Part shown: piece after piece, positions 1 through 12,400 of the stretch
How positions within the stretch are numbered: position 1 is the stretch's first letter
How the letters are laid out: the number at the start of each line of letters is the position of its first letter
DNA from: Nageia nagi
Taxonomy: Eukaryota; Pinophyta
DNA length: 64,000 bases
Direction of reading: 5' to 3'
Assembly (NCBI GenBank): GCA_050084985.1
Contig: JBITNC010000001.1
Coordinates: 90,396,001-90,460,000, forward strand
Made by a program: the position numbers and the translations under genes
The notes under the pieces: model-generated
What the model was told of the DNA's origin: nothing
Seen by the model: only the letters and a program-made list of their open reading frames with translations
Database searches by the model: none

Positions 1-372
1 TTGGAGGTTCAGAAATTTGAAAAACGTTTGGTTCAGTTGAATCACTTAAGGAAGAAAACATTTATTAGAATCTGTTCTAATAGTAGACTGTATATAAGAC
101 ACATGTCTCACTCTAATGTTGTACAACCTGCTCTGCAGATATTCATTTCAATAGAAGAATTACGGGTAGAGAAAGGAAATATACAACAATAATTTTAACA
201 CTGATCTTTAATATTCCTCAGACATTGTCTACTTGCTTGTGTATTTTCATCATTCTAAGAAATAACAACTACAGATTAGTATTAATCACTTCATGAAAAT
301 ACATGTCTTGAAATGTCAATGAAACCTTAAGAACTGTAGAAAGTAAAACTTCAGCTACATAGGATAACTAAC
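1..372. other. Unresolved sequence downstream of LSM11-like exon 6
   Basis: On the minus strand a plausible acceptor (ATATCTGCAG) ends at about 136, but the phase-1 frame after it closes after six codons. It may be intron, 3' UTR or a poorly recognised last exon. The short plus-strand open frame over 1-192 shows no family resemblance. Confidence 0.3.
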
Positions 373-403
373 CTGTATATACCTCTTCTACATCTTGTAA
401 TAT
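373..403 (-). CDS. LSM11: LSM11-like exon 6 (micro-exon, end of Sm1)
   Basis: A 31-base exon between TTCTGCAG and ACAG|GTTAGT encodes ILQDVEEVYT. It continues the Sm1 motif directly from HMNM, giving NMILQDVEEVY as expected for the family. It ends in phase 1. None of the possible acceptors in 1-370 gives a convincing Sm2 motif, so the next exon is unresolved. Confidence 0.72.
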
Positions 404-3400
404 CTGCAGAACTACAAAATGTATTATCAAGATAAACATGAAATTACCTCAAATACCATATTCTTTTCAATGGGTAAGAATTTTCAAATAGAGGTTTCAC
501 TAATGTACCATGTTCATATGGCAATCAAATGCATGCAGAAAGCCAATCAGGTTTCCTCTAACACCATGAGTGTGTCGGGTCCAGACTTGAACACGACCTC
601 TTTCTTGATAGCAGACAGAAAGATATCTTAGAGGACCTTTTGCCTTCTCTGCAGAATAATAAAACATCAAAAAACATCCATACTGCAGCAGACTAACAGA
701 CCATACACACCAAGGCATTGAACAGGAAATGTTGAGTAAAATGAAGCCTAATACCAAAAACTATGTGAATCTCAGCAATAAAATATTTAACATTACAATC
801 AAGAATAACATCAAATAAAATTCTCAAAACAAAGACACGCTACCTTTGAATAAAATACAAAGTGTAATGGAAACCAAACAAAAAAATATATAATATCCAT
901 TATCCAGATTTCAAAATAAAAAATTCTTGTAATTAGAGACATATAGACACTACCCCTCATGAAAAACCAAAGTCAAACTCTGAGCATCTTCCATCAGAAA
1001 GGCATAGCTTCTATTTGTTAAAAGAACAAACCTAACAGATTTTAACTTCTGCACAGAAAATTATAATAACCTAATTCTGAAATATTGCAAAACCCTGGCA
1101 GCAAACACAATATTTCTCCAAGAAAAATTTCTATTCTATAATGATAGAATTATGATCTAATAATAACTATAGAAAATTCATTCAAAACCCCACAATATTC
1201 AGGAAATCAAATCCATTCTTATTGAATTTTGAAATGAAATAGGTACAATGTAATGAATCAGCAGTACATGGCCTGAAATCTCCTTAATGATGAAAACTTC
1301 CAAAATAAAATAGTCTCCAAGCTGGCCGTTGGATGTAGATGATCAAATCTGAAGAATGATGTCACAATACATGCCCAAATATGGCTCCAAAAGGTGGATG
1401 GTTGGTGCCCCAAACTGTAGACACTGAATATGCTGTTCAAATTCTGCCCTAAGCCTTCCAATGGCTAAATATGCAATCTAGAATCACCAAGAACTGAAGC
1501 AATAATCACAACTGTAAACCCTGGGTAGGTTTACCTCATAGGAAACTCTAGGATTTTCGTCCTAGGTTTCTTAGCTAAGAGGCTCAAAGTTGACTCCTGC
1601 AGGTTTTCGTCCACAAAAGTAATCTCTTGTAGGGTTTTTGTTCTCTAGAGGTTAGGGTTTCAGCCTTCAGCCAAAAACACCAAGTACAAGAGAAATAATA
1701 ATCACCAATATCACATAAATGAGCCCCCTAGTCCCCTTTATATAGAAGAAATATTACAATTCTTCGTTGACTATTTACGAGGTTCCCATTAAAACTTAGA
1801 ACATAATATTATTTCTCCTAACACATGACCCTTATTTCTCCTTCTTATTAGTGTTATTTTTATTTTAGTATTTTCTTTCACTCTTAGGCACAAAACATAA
1901 AAATACAAATCACACAAGAGGGACTGAAAAATGGGACATTACAAACCCCTCCCTAGGATTGCTTGTCTTCACGCAATCAAACATAAACAAACCATGCTCA
2001 GTAGTAATACCAGGGTCCCAAACTAATCTGAAGAAACATTTGCACTGCTGCAATAGTTTTGACTCCATACACAAACCCTCAAAGAATACCTCCTTTACTT
2101 TGCTGATCACTGCCACTATTTGTTCTTCATTTAAAGTGCCAAGATACAAAGGAAATTGTGTATATAATTGCTCCCACTCTAACTTATCATAAGCCTTTGA
2201 ACTAATTTCTGAAACACAATAAATATGTCCATGTATATCACCGATCATCATAACCTGATCATTAAACACTGCCCCATGGAATGGAATAGCTATAACATTT
2301 GATGACTCCCAATAAATATCCAATGTTTTTCCTCTAACAATCTTCATAAATGCAACCACGAAGTTGAAAGAGAATGCAAATCCAAATTTGAGTCAAGAAC
2401 AATCCTCAACATTTGATTATCTTTTACCAATACATAAGTAATATACCTTGGAATATGAGTAAGAAACTCCTTGTATGCAACTCCTCTTTGTGTAGTAATA
2501 GAAACATCTAGCATAATAGAAGTATACACATCCCATACATTTGTAGCCAACACTTTCTGTCTATGTATCAATTTTCCACCAGCCAACAAATTAGCCCACA
2601 AAGATGTAGAGGCAGTCCCAAAATTTGCAATATTAGTGGGATTAAGCATAACAGAAAATTGTTCTTTATGTGCAGCCCCTGTATCAAATTTGGTGGTTCC
2701 CACTATGTAATGAGAAAGAAAATGATCATATTCAAATTGCTGGTCACTGTTTTCATTGTATAAACAGTCCATCCTCTTTTCATCATTACTCTCTAATTAT
2801 TCCCTTCGATAATCATCATGCATGCTTGGTTCCAATGCAATTAAACTTTGAGAATTTGATAGAACCCTTGTCACATAAAATGAGATGGGTACAAGGTGTA
2901 TCACTTACCTCTTTCAAATCTGAAACAATGCCATCTCTATTGGAAAATCCACTTCCCAACATCATTTTGATAGCTTCTATTTCTAATTTCATGTCTTCAC
3001 TACCATCATTTTCTTCATTAAACTTGGGCTCCTTACAATCATCAAATTTGAAATCACCAAAGTATAATGCTTCATCTTCATGGTCTTCACTATCCACGAG
3101 TAGGGCTACACAAAATTGTTACAATGCCATCAGAATTAACCTCATTCTTGTCAGTTGTAGCTTTTTCAATAATATCTTCATTGGTAGGGCTTAAAACAAA
3201 GTTGATAAATTCCGATTTGTTTTGAATATTTTCAGATTTACCTTCTTCAACCACGTCACTAGGTGTAACACTATCATCTTCTCCATTATTCTCAAAATTG
3301 AAAGAACTAGATGAAGTAATTACATTGCTGCCATGTAAATCAGAATTGTCCTTATTTGTCTCAACTTCATTGCAATGCTCTTGAGCTTGATCATTAAAGC

Positions 3401-6400
3401 TAATTGTGACAGGCCGGATAACTCCAAGATCAAAAAGCATTCTATTAGTGTAGAATATTGTGTAAATACAATTTGAAAAAGACTCTTCATGTTCACCTTC
3501 TTGGGTGACCTTTGAGATACATTGTAACTCCTCATATTCTACAAGAAATGACTCTCTAAATTCTAGCACACTCAAAGCTACGAATTTACTAAATATAGTA
3601 ATTATCTAATACTTTACTAACTATACCATAATCCCTAAGGATTAGGTGTCTAACAAATTGATCTTCACTAATTTCTATTTTTTTTCTTTACCTATTTTAT
3701 TTTTTCCACATACATGCCCATTACTCCAAGACCCTTCACATTTGAAACAAAATTGCTCCTTTCTTAATTGGGTTTTGCTTTTTTGTTTATGTTATGAGTT
3801 CTAAGGCTTTTTAAAATCTTTTTGCTACGTGTTTTCCTTATCCTTTCTTTGAGCTTTGTCTTCTTTTCTTGACTTTGGTGGAAATATAGATTTTGGTGGT
3901 GATCTTGGTAGAGAGCCTCCCTTACTACGCCATTTAGTTGCAAGTAACTTCTGAAAGAAAGATGCTTCCAGAATTCTGGTGCATCTACTTCTGGAACTCC
4001 ACTACCCAATGGCTGAATTTGCTCTTCTATTGAATTTATGTTTTGAAGTGTTGTGAAAATTTTTTATTCTATTTTGCCAATGAATCTGCATGTGTAATTT
4101 TCTTAGAATCTGAACTTTTATGACTTTGGGGAAATGTGTATTCTACCATTTGTTCGATTAGTTTCACCATAGCATCCCATTGCTCTAATTTAGACTTCAT
4201 AGTGGCTTAAATGGAATGAATTTTTTAGCAAACCCTAAATCTATTGAAACCTGAAACACCCAAAATTGAAAATCTACAAAATCCTAGTTTTGCAATACCC
4301 AAAACCTAAAATTATTGAATTTGAAATAGCTAGAAACTTAAAACCCTGGATCTGATAATTCCGCAAAAACTTTTACTCAAAACCCCAATTCTGCCTAAAA
4401 TCCTCAAGTTAAAATTTTTTTGACTTGCCAAGATAATAGATCAAGACTTTTTATGCCCAAACATGGCCTTCAAACCTACAAATTTTATCTCCCAAGCCTA
4501 GACAACTTAGTCTAGGAATGCAATTTTTTTCAAAAAAATATCGTTTTGACCCTAAAATTGCTTTTTAAGTGCAAAACCCCTTGATCTACTAAATCACCCA
4601 AAAATCTCCAATACTCAGAAGCTAGAAACTGAAGATCTTAATTTTCCACAGCAAACTCTGACTCAAGATTCTAAAGAATACTAGATCTGATGAATGTAGT
4701 CTTGGATCTATGCAAAACAATATCATATCTACAAAATCTCCTTGTAATAATGATAGATCTATCAAATCTACTCAAAATAATATTAGATCTACTTGAGACA
4801 ATACTGGATCTGCTGGATCTATTCAAAATATAACTCGATCTATTGGATCTACTTGCAACAATGCTAGATCTACTCTAAATACTTGTGGATCTATTAGATC
4901 TGATGGATCTCCCCACATGATGGCAAGATCCAAGCTCTGATACCACCGTAATGACCTCACTCTGAAATATTGCAAAACCCTAGCAAACACAATATTTCTC
5001 CAAGAAAAATTTCTATTCTATAATGATAGAATTATGATCTAATAATAACTATAGCAAATTCATTCAAAACCCTACAATATTCAGGAAATCAAAGCCATTC
5101 TTATTGAATTTTGAAATGAAATAGGTACATTGCAATGAATCAACAATACATGGCCTGAAATCTCCTTATTGATGAAAACTTTCAAAATAAAATAGTCTCC
5201 AAGCTGGCCGTTGGAGGTAAATGATCAAATCTGAAGAATGATGTCACAATACATGCCCAAATATGGCTCCAAAAGGTGGACGGCTGGTGCCCCAAACCGT
5301 AGACACTAAATATGTTGTTCAAATCTTGTCCTAAGCCCTCCAATGGCTGAATATGCAATCTGGAATCACCAAGAACTGAAGCAATAATCACAACTGTAAG
5401 CCCTGGGTAGGTTTACCTTATAGGAAACTCTAGGGTTTTCATCCTCAAAGCTGACTCTTGCAGGTTTTCGTCTACAAAAGTAATCTCTCGTAGAGTTTTT
5501 GTCCTCAAGAGATTAGGGTTTTAGCCTTCAACCAAAACACCAAGCACAAGAGAAATAATAATCACCAACATCAAATAAATGAGCCCCCAAGTCCCCTTTG
5601 TTCCACATGATCAGGGAATGGGGAAACAGTGGAATAGGGGAAAAATAGGGTCATTTTTTGGAGAACGGTAAATATAATACTAGTAAAAATTATCAGAATT
5701 TTAACGTTTCCAATTCATTATTATTATAATGAATGATCGTATTATCAAATTTAATCATGTATACAAATTAAAAACATGAAATTTGAAATTAGAAATTTAA
5801 CTTCAAGACATAATCATAAAAAAAGGGTAAATCTGATAACAAAATCATAATGTCATAGGTTTGAAAGATTGAATCAAATACATAGAGGGGACATCAGTAT
5901 GTCGAATAAGTATATGAAAAACAAAATGAAAATACCAAAATAACCATTATAGTCTATGTCCTATGGCTCTATAGGCTCATGTGCTAATGGTTGTGTATCC
6001 ATATCCTCCTCATCTACTAAGCTCTTATCATCCAAATGAAGAGTATGCAATGGCAATCCAAACATCCACTCATCAGCCTCATCATCATCAGCCTCAAGCT
6101 GGCCTGCCTCCACTGGATCAATGTCCCAACATGCAGCTGGACTAGCCATATACTCTAGCGTAACTCTCTTACAAAGGCAAAGAGAGTTATGCACTGCAAC
6201 TAACTTCTCTGCTCTACGATAAGTAAGTCTATTCCTTTGGAGACTATGGATGAAGCCATAGGTAGACCAATTTCTCTCCACAGCAGATGAACTACCAACC
6301 TACAAACAATCATTCAAATTAGATTTCTCATTTTTGATTATGTGAGAATGAGAAATTTAAGATCTCAAACAATCATTCAAATTTCAAATTGACAAATAGA

Positions 6401-9400
6401 CTATAAGTCTATAATCACAAATGGCATCTACTATCCTAGGAAAGAAGCCTAATCGCAAGATGCTTCAAGTGTGGAGCATCATCTCCATATAGCTCCCACC
6501 ATCCAATGGGATCAGTTTGGGCAATGGTAGCTCTATCCTCCTTGCACTCTGGCATACTGAAATGAGGACTCTTCTCTAACTATACGGCCATCCTTTCTTG
6601 AAAACATCTTGGCAAAAAAGTTCATGAACCCATCTTTCAACTCAATATCATCATTAGGTGCCATTTTTCCAATGTTTGGTGCATACCATTTTGGGTTCAA
6701 CACATGAGCAGCCATATGCAAAGAGGTACTCATCTTATTCCACCTACAAAAAATTTAAAAAAAAAAATAATTTAATAAACTTAAAGACTAAAGTTAACAC
6801 ACCAAATTGAAACTAAAGTCAACAATCAACATTTGTTACCTCTTCTCTATGATCGGTTTAATATGGCTTTCATAAAAAGAAGGATCTTTGGCATTAATTA
6901 TTTTTTTCATTTCCCCAAGCATGCTATTGAAGGTCTCATATATCTCTCCTAAATTAGGAGAATCCGTATCAGCATACCTTATCACTTCAAAAACTAGGGA
7001 AATAAAAGATATTATGTACCTACATTCAATAAAAAAAGAGTTAAAAATCTTAGAACTAATTGAACGGTTACCTAGTAACCAATCAAACTTGAAATTCAAA
7101 CTACAATAGTGAAACTTTCAAACTTTGTTACCTGGCTTCAGCCCACCAATTTTCATCTAAGACTTTATCTCTAAGTCTTTTACCCTCCTGTGTTTGAGAT
7201 TCTGGCCACCTCTTCCATTCTACACAAACTACCATGGATTGTAGCGCCTCCTACACCTCAATCATCCTTTGCAATAGGATGAAATAAGTGGCATATCTCG
7301 TATCTATAGGTTTAAGAAACTCCTCCTTTGAGAAGGAGCAAAAGAGCGCCAATGATGTATGATGGTTGCAAATAAACATTTGCAAGTCTCTCGTTTCTGC
7401 AACCACATTCTTCATCCAATCTATTTTCCCAATGTCCTTCAATGCATGAACGCAACATGGGGTCCAAAAAATGTGCTTGTAAGTTCCCTCTATCAATTTT
7501 CCTACACACTTGCAAATAGAGGCTGCATTTGTAATTATTTGTACAAAAAAAAATTAAAACATTAAAATTTGGCATTTGCACAACAAAAAATTAATTTGAA
7601 AACTAAAAGCAAACTTAGTGAAGTGATTACCTGAACAACATTGGAGGATCCAATCTCCTCAATAGCCTCCTTCAATAGGAGAAACTAGAACTCTGCATCC
7701 TTCTTTTTCCCCGAGCAATCAAAAGCTCGAAGAAAATAAAGACCCTCTAAACATGACACCATTATATTGATGAGTGGACGTTAACGAATGTCAGTCCATC
7801 CATCCATAATAATGGAACATCCACTACGCACCCATGTAGCCTTCAACTCCTGCATCATCAAACTGCATCTAGTATACTGCTTCTCCAAAAGAGAAGTACA
7901 GAGTCTAGTCTCGCCAGGTAGTACATATGAAGGCCCAGCCAACCTTACTTCCTCAAATGCTGCCCTCAAGTAAGGTGAGTGTGCAAGATGAAAAGGCAAG
8001 GCATGTGCATAAAATAATTTGGCCACTGCATCATCAGCTCTCTCTTTCTGTTGCAAGTTTAATGCTTCAACTATATTTCCTCTTTTTTTGGAGGGGAATG
8101 TAGAACTTAGCAAGCTAGAAAAGAGTCCAATTTCTTTTTCTCTAGTTGATGAAGAGGAGGATACATGGGAGGCTTGGCTAGATTTAGGAATGGCAAGCCC
8201 ATGATTCTTAAGGTAAGCCTCTTGTGTAAGCCTACTATCTTCTGCAAACATAAATTTATTTATTTTTTTACAAACTCTCACCCTTGTCCCATGTTTATCA
8301 GTCAAATGTGATTCAACCCTAATATAACTCCCTTTAAATACAAATGTGACATTTATAAGTTCTTGCTCCCCCTTCAATTCTTTTTCCAACATCTAGGTTT
8401 GTGACAAATTGCAACAAAGGTTTAGGATTAAATGGCCATTTAGCAAAACCTTTTAACATTGTGGATGGGAAATCAAAAATTGATGTGTTTTCTTACTCAT
8501 TTTCAACTCCCATTTTTGTTTCTACCTCATAGCTTTGATTTTCTTCATCAACCTCACTACTCATCTTGGTTTTTTTTTTAGAAAACAACTACAAGTAAAG
8601 TTTAACCTAAATAAGTAGAGACTGAGAAATAGAAAAACCTTGGATTGTGCTAGGTAACTTTTTTCTCCTCCTTAGCTTTTGTCCTCTACACTGTTGTGTT
8701 TCTTTTAATCCTTGCTCTCTTTCTCTTCCTTGCTATCTTTTTCTTCTACTATTGCATTTTTCTTCCTCCTTGCTCTCTTTCTCCTCTACACAATGACAAG
8801 TGATTACAAAATCACTTTTAGAGCACCTTTTTAGGGTTAGAGGGGGTGCAAACATGGGTTTTTTTGCTCATTTTCAACTCCCATTTATGTTTCTACTTCA
8901 TAGCTTTGATTTTCTTCCACAACCTCACTACTCATCTTGGTTTTTTTTTTTAGAAAACAACTACAAGTAAAGTTTAAAGTTTAAACTAAACAAGTAAAGA
9001 TTGAGAAACAGAAAAACCTTGGATTGTGCTAGGTAACTTTCTTCTCCTCCTTGGCTTTTGTCCTCTACACTGTTGTGTTTCTCTTCCTCCTTGCTCTCTT
9101 TCTTCTCTACACAATGACAAGTGATTACAAAATCACTTTTAGAGCACCTTTTTAGGGTTAGAGGGGGTGTAAACATGGGTGGGGCCCATCATATTTTTTC
9201 CCCCGGCTTTCCTGGGTCTGGCCGCAGGGGGAACATTGGCCGTTCCCGATTTGGTGGACAACCGGGGAACATTTCCCCCATCCTAGGGGACGTCTCAATG
9301 ATGTCAACTAGCCATCTCCCAAAAAGGGAACGGCTGGGAAACGTTTCCCCGGGCGTTTCTAAAACTTGGGAACGTTGGGAACAGCTCCTCCAAGAGAGGG

Positions 9401-12400
9401 AACGCGTCCCCGTGGACCACGTGTTGTAATTCTCCGTTGACTATTTACAAGGTGCCCATAATAACTTAGAACATAATATTATTTCTCCTAACAAATGACC
9501 CTTATTTCTCCTTCTTATTAGTTTTATTTTTATTTTAGTATTTTCTTTCACACTTAGGCACAAAACATAAAAATACAAATCACACACACACCACACTATG
9601 TACACAATGGGGACTGAAAAACGGGACATTACACCATTGTCCAGATTTCAAAATAAAAAAAATCTTGTAATTAGAGACATATAGACAGTACCCATCATGA
9701 AAAACCAAAGTCAAACTCTGAGCATCTTCCATCAGAAAGGTATAGCCTGTGTTTGTTAAAAGAACAAACCTAACAGAATTTAACTTCTGCACAGAAAATT
9801 ATAGACTAACCTCTGATCAAGACGTTAGACATGTTTATGATGGATACAGAAAGCCATATAATAGAAATAAGTTATAACTATATTTTTCTTCATATATACT
9901 CTTAGCTTTTAGTGCCAAGTACTTTTGACATTAGCATGTATTACTCAATATTGTTTGTGGTAATGATGAATGCGCACTGCTAACTTGATCAATTAGATAC
10001 TTCAGATTAACGAGGGCAGCTGATCAATACTCTTTAAATTAATGATATATGTCTATGCCCATAAACAAAGCAAGATGTTCATCCAGGCTTGTGTTTAAAT
10101 GCAAATTAAGAAATTAGGATTGCAGATAATAAGTCATGAAGACACCAAGAATGCTAAAATAGTCATTGTTGAAAGGAAAATTTTAAACAAAATCCTCCCC
10201 TTAAATGAAGAATGTCAAATAAAACACTGCAAGAAGTCCCCAAAAGTTCAAGAATATTGAGCACAGTGAGGGAGCATGTGATATATTGGATGAAGCAAAG
10301 ACAACATAATATGAAAAAGGTGCAGCCACTAATTTTTAACGAGCAAAATATTACAGTTTCAATAGACATTCGCTTTGATTGTGATCTAAAAAATAAAGAT
10401 TATTGTAATGAACAATTTGTGTTGGACATTGTGATTAAATTTTTTTGCTATTCGAAATTTTTATCAGCCTCTTTGAAAAAACCAACATTTTTAACTTGTT
10501 TGCTATTTTACAGGGTCCTTTCTGTGTTTTAATCTTTCCTTTTCCTGGAGGATGGATTCTGGTATTGGACATACAATATTCAAACTCTATTTCGAGTGTA
10601 GTCATTAACAGCAGAGACATGAACGAAGAAGCACATAAAGGTCAAGGACTTATTAAATTTTTCAAGATATCTGGTACACAAGCATGCTGATGGCCAATAA
10701 TTGTAGAGGGAGAAATCAATCCATGACATAGCTCCCATTCTCAAGTGTTGTTTATCGTCTCCCACCTACAAGTCCTTAATGATGATAGTAGTAAAATTTG
10801 TACCCAAACTCTAATTCAGCTAGAGAAACTTCATCAAGACCAAGCACCAAGAATCAAGTTTTTGTAACCAACAATTAGCCTAATATGTACCCCAAGGAAA
10901 AGGTTATCAACATTGGGTTTGAAGTATCTGATGTCGAGTGTTAATCAGAGACCAAAGTTTACAAAACACAAGAAGCAATATCTTGCATAGCCACCCAAGA
11001 AGTATAAATCCCTAATAAAAATCCAATAATGAACATCTCCTTGGATTTGATTAAAACATGGAACTACAAATTCAAACAAGGAACAGGGCAAAGAACACCT
11101 GAATTTGGCTTTGATAATTCAGCTTGAGAAATGTCATCAAAGTTCATCAAAGACCAAGCATCTTGAAGCATGTTCTTTTAACAAACAGTTAAAGCTAGCC
11201 TGTTCCCCATGGAAAAGGTTATTGAAATTGGCATTGAGATATCTGATGTCAAGCATTAAGCAGAGACCAAAGTTCACAAAAAAATAAAAAGCAATATCTT
11301 GAATAGCCACCAAAGAAATATAAATCCCTAATAGAATCCAACAATGCACATATATTGAATTGAGACAAGCATGGAACTACAAATTTAAATGAAAAGGAAC
11401 AGAACAAATAACACCTGAGTTTGGCTTCAATACTTCACTGACACTTCGCTGTTGAGCAAAAACTTTTGAATTGTCAAAATTTATGAAAATATTCTTAATG
11501 GAAGAATCTTTGAGCTTTAGTTCTCATCATGCACTAAAAATTACAAAATTCAACAGTATGCATTGGAATCAACAAGTTAACAAGAATTTGAGTGACCATA
11601 TTTGTACCGTAGTTCTATGTTTGTGTGCATAAGTCACATGCCCAACTAGAAACGTGATGTCATTATTACAATATCATGTCAAGAGAGTGTCAAGTTACTC
11701 AAAGCAACAAAGGCATGGAATGTCATATGCGTCATTTTATTGGCTTCAATCCTAGAATAGAAACTTGAGCTTTCGTAATCTAAAAAATTTTCTGCTGTAT
11801 AAGAAAGTTATATTCTCTTACATGTGTCAGTGCCCAACTTTCCTCTTATCATTATTATTTAAACAAGAAAAATGGCAACTTCCCCAACTTGCTTTCTGAG
11901 TCAGCTGACTCTGCTAACAATGATTTCTAACTCTAGCTAATGTCTAGAGGCACATAGCCCAAGTTTCAAGTTTGTCATCATTCAAAAAGTACTCAAACAG
12001 CCAAAAATATTGTCATCTATAAACTCATCATATTCACATATGTTCTGAGGTTGCATGCTAGCAGGTCTGTCCATTCTCATCTATGTTCTACCACTCCTGC
12101 TAATGCCATTTCCTATCACGTCACTACTGGCTGCTCCATTCAATACTTGACCCTGGGTCTCATTCTTCATTCTGGGTCCTAGTTACTACATGTAATCAAC
12201 CTTGTCATACCTTTCAAGTTTTCTACGAGCCCCTTAAAACCTGCTTTCCAGAGGTTTCTATTTTGCTTCCCATAACTTAAGGAAAAGCTTTAAATGAAGA
12301 AACTTCAAATATAATAATTAGTAACTAACTACTTTATTTTTGGACAATCTTCATTTAGATGTTCTATGTATCTGAATCAATTATGTACTGAATTAAGGTG

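Larger units (their letters stand above)
5602..9423 (-). mobile_element. hAT transposon relic (DUF659 type)
   Basis: The insertion splits the LTR sequence and carries a defective hAT transposase on the minus strand. The transposase upstream end (8490-9178) is tandemly duplicated, and the right end (9177-9420) is a GC-rich block with repeated GGGAAC. I could not find convincing terminal inverted repeats beyond GTTCCAC versus GGTCCAC, nor an 8-bp target duplication. About 14 bases of LTR are absent at the junction, so one end may be deleted. Confidence 0.75.
1063..9633 (-). mobile_element. Non-autonomous (pol-less) LTR retrotransposon with nested hAT
   Basis: Two direct LTR copies (1063-1943 and 4946-9633, the second split by a hAT element) flank about 3 kb of internal DNA. 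A tRNA-iMet primer site on the minus strand at 4934-4945 fixes the orientation. On that strand the LTR begins TGTAATGTCCC and ends near GTCATTAC. The internal region carries several adjoining minus-strand open frames (4009 to 1910) but nothing resembling gag, protease, RT, RNase H or integrase. It therefore fits the large-retrotransposon-derivative type that depends on another element. The LTRs differ at roughly 8 percent of positions by eye, so the insertion is old. The element lies inside the intron between LSM11-like exons 4 and 5. Confidence 0.82.
4946..9633 (-). repeat. 5' LTR split by a hAT insertion
   Basis: LTR parts at 4946-5601 and 9424-9633 together match 1063-1943. The break falls where the intact copy reads CCCCTTTATATAGAAG; about 14 bases of LTR are missing at the junction. 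Confidence 0.78.

Noticed and set aside
1-136. A final LSM11-like exon starting at the ATATCTGCAG acceptor
   Set aside because: The phase required by exon 6 gives a stop after six codons, and the other frame (RVRHVSYIQSTIRTD) has the wrong phase and no Sm2 motif.
9121-9429. 102-residue plus-strand ORF
   Set aside because: It lies across the GC-rich hAT end and part of the tandem duplication. Its Gly/Arg/Pro content reflects base composition.
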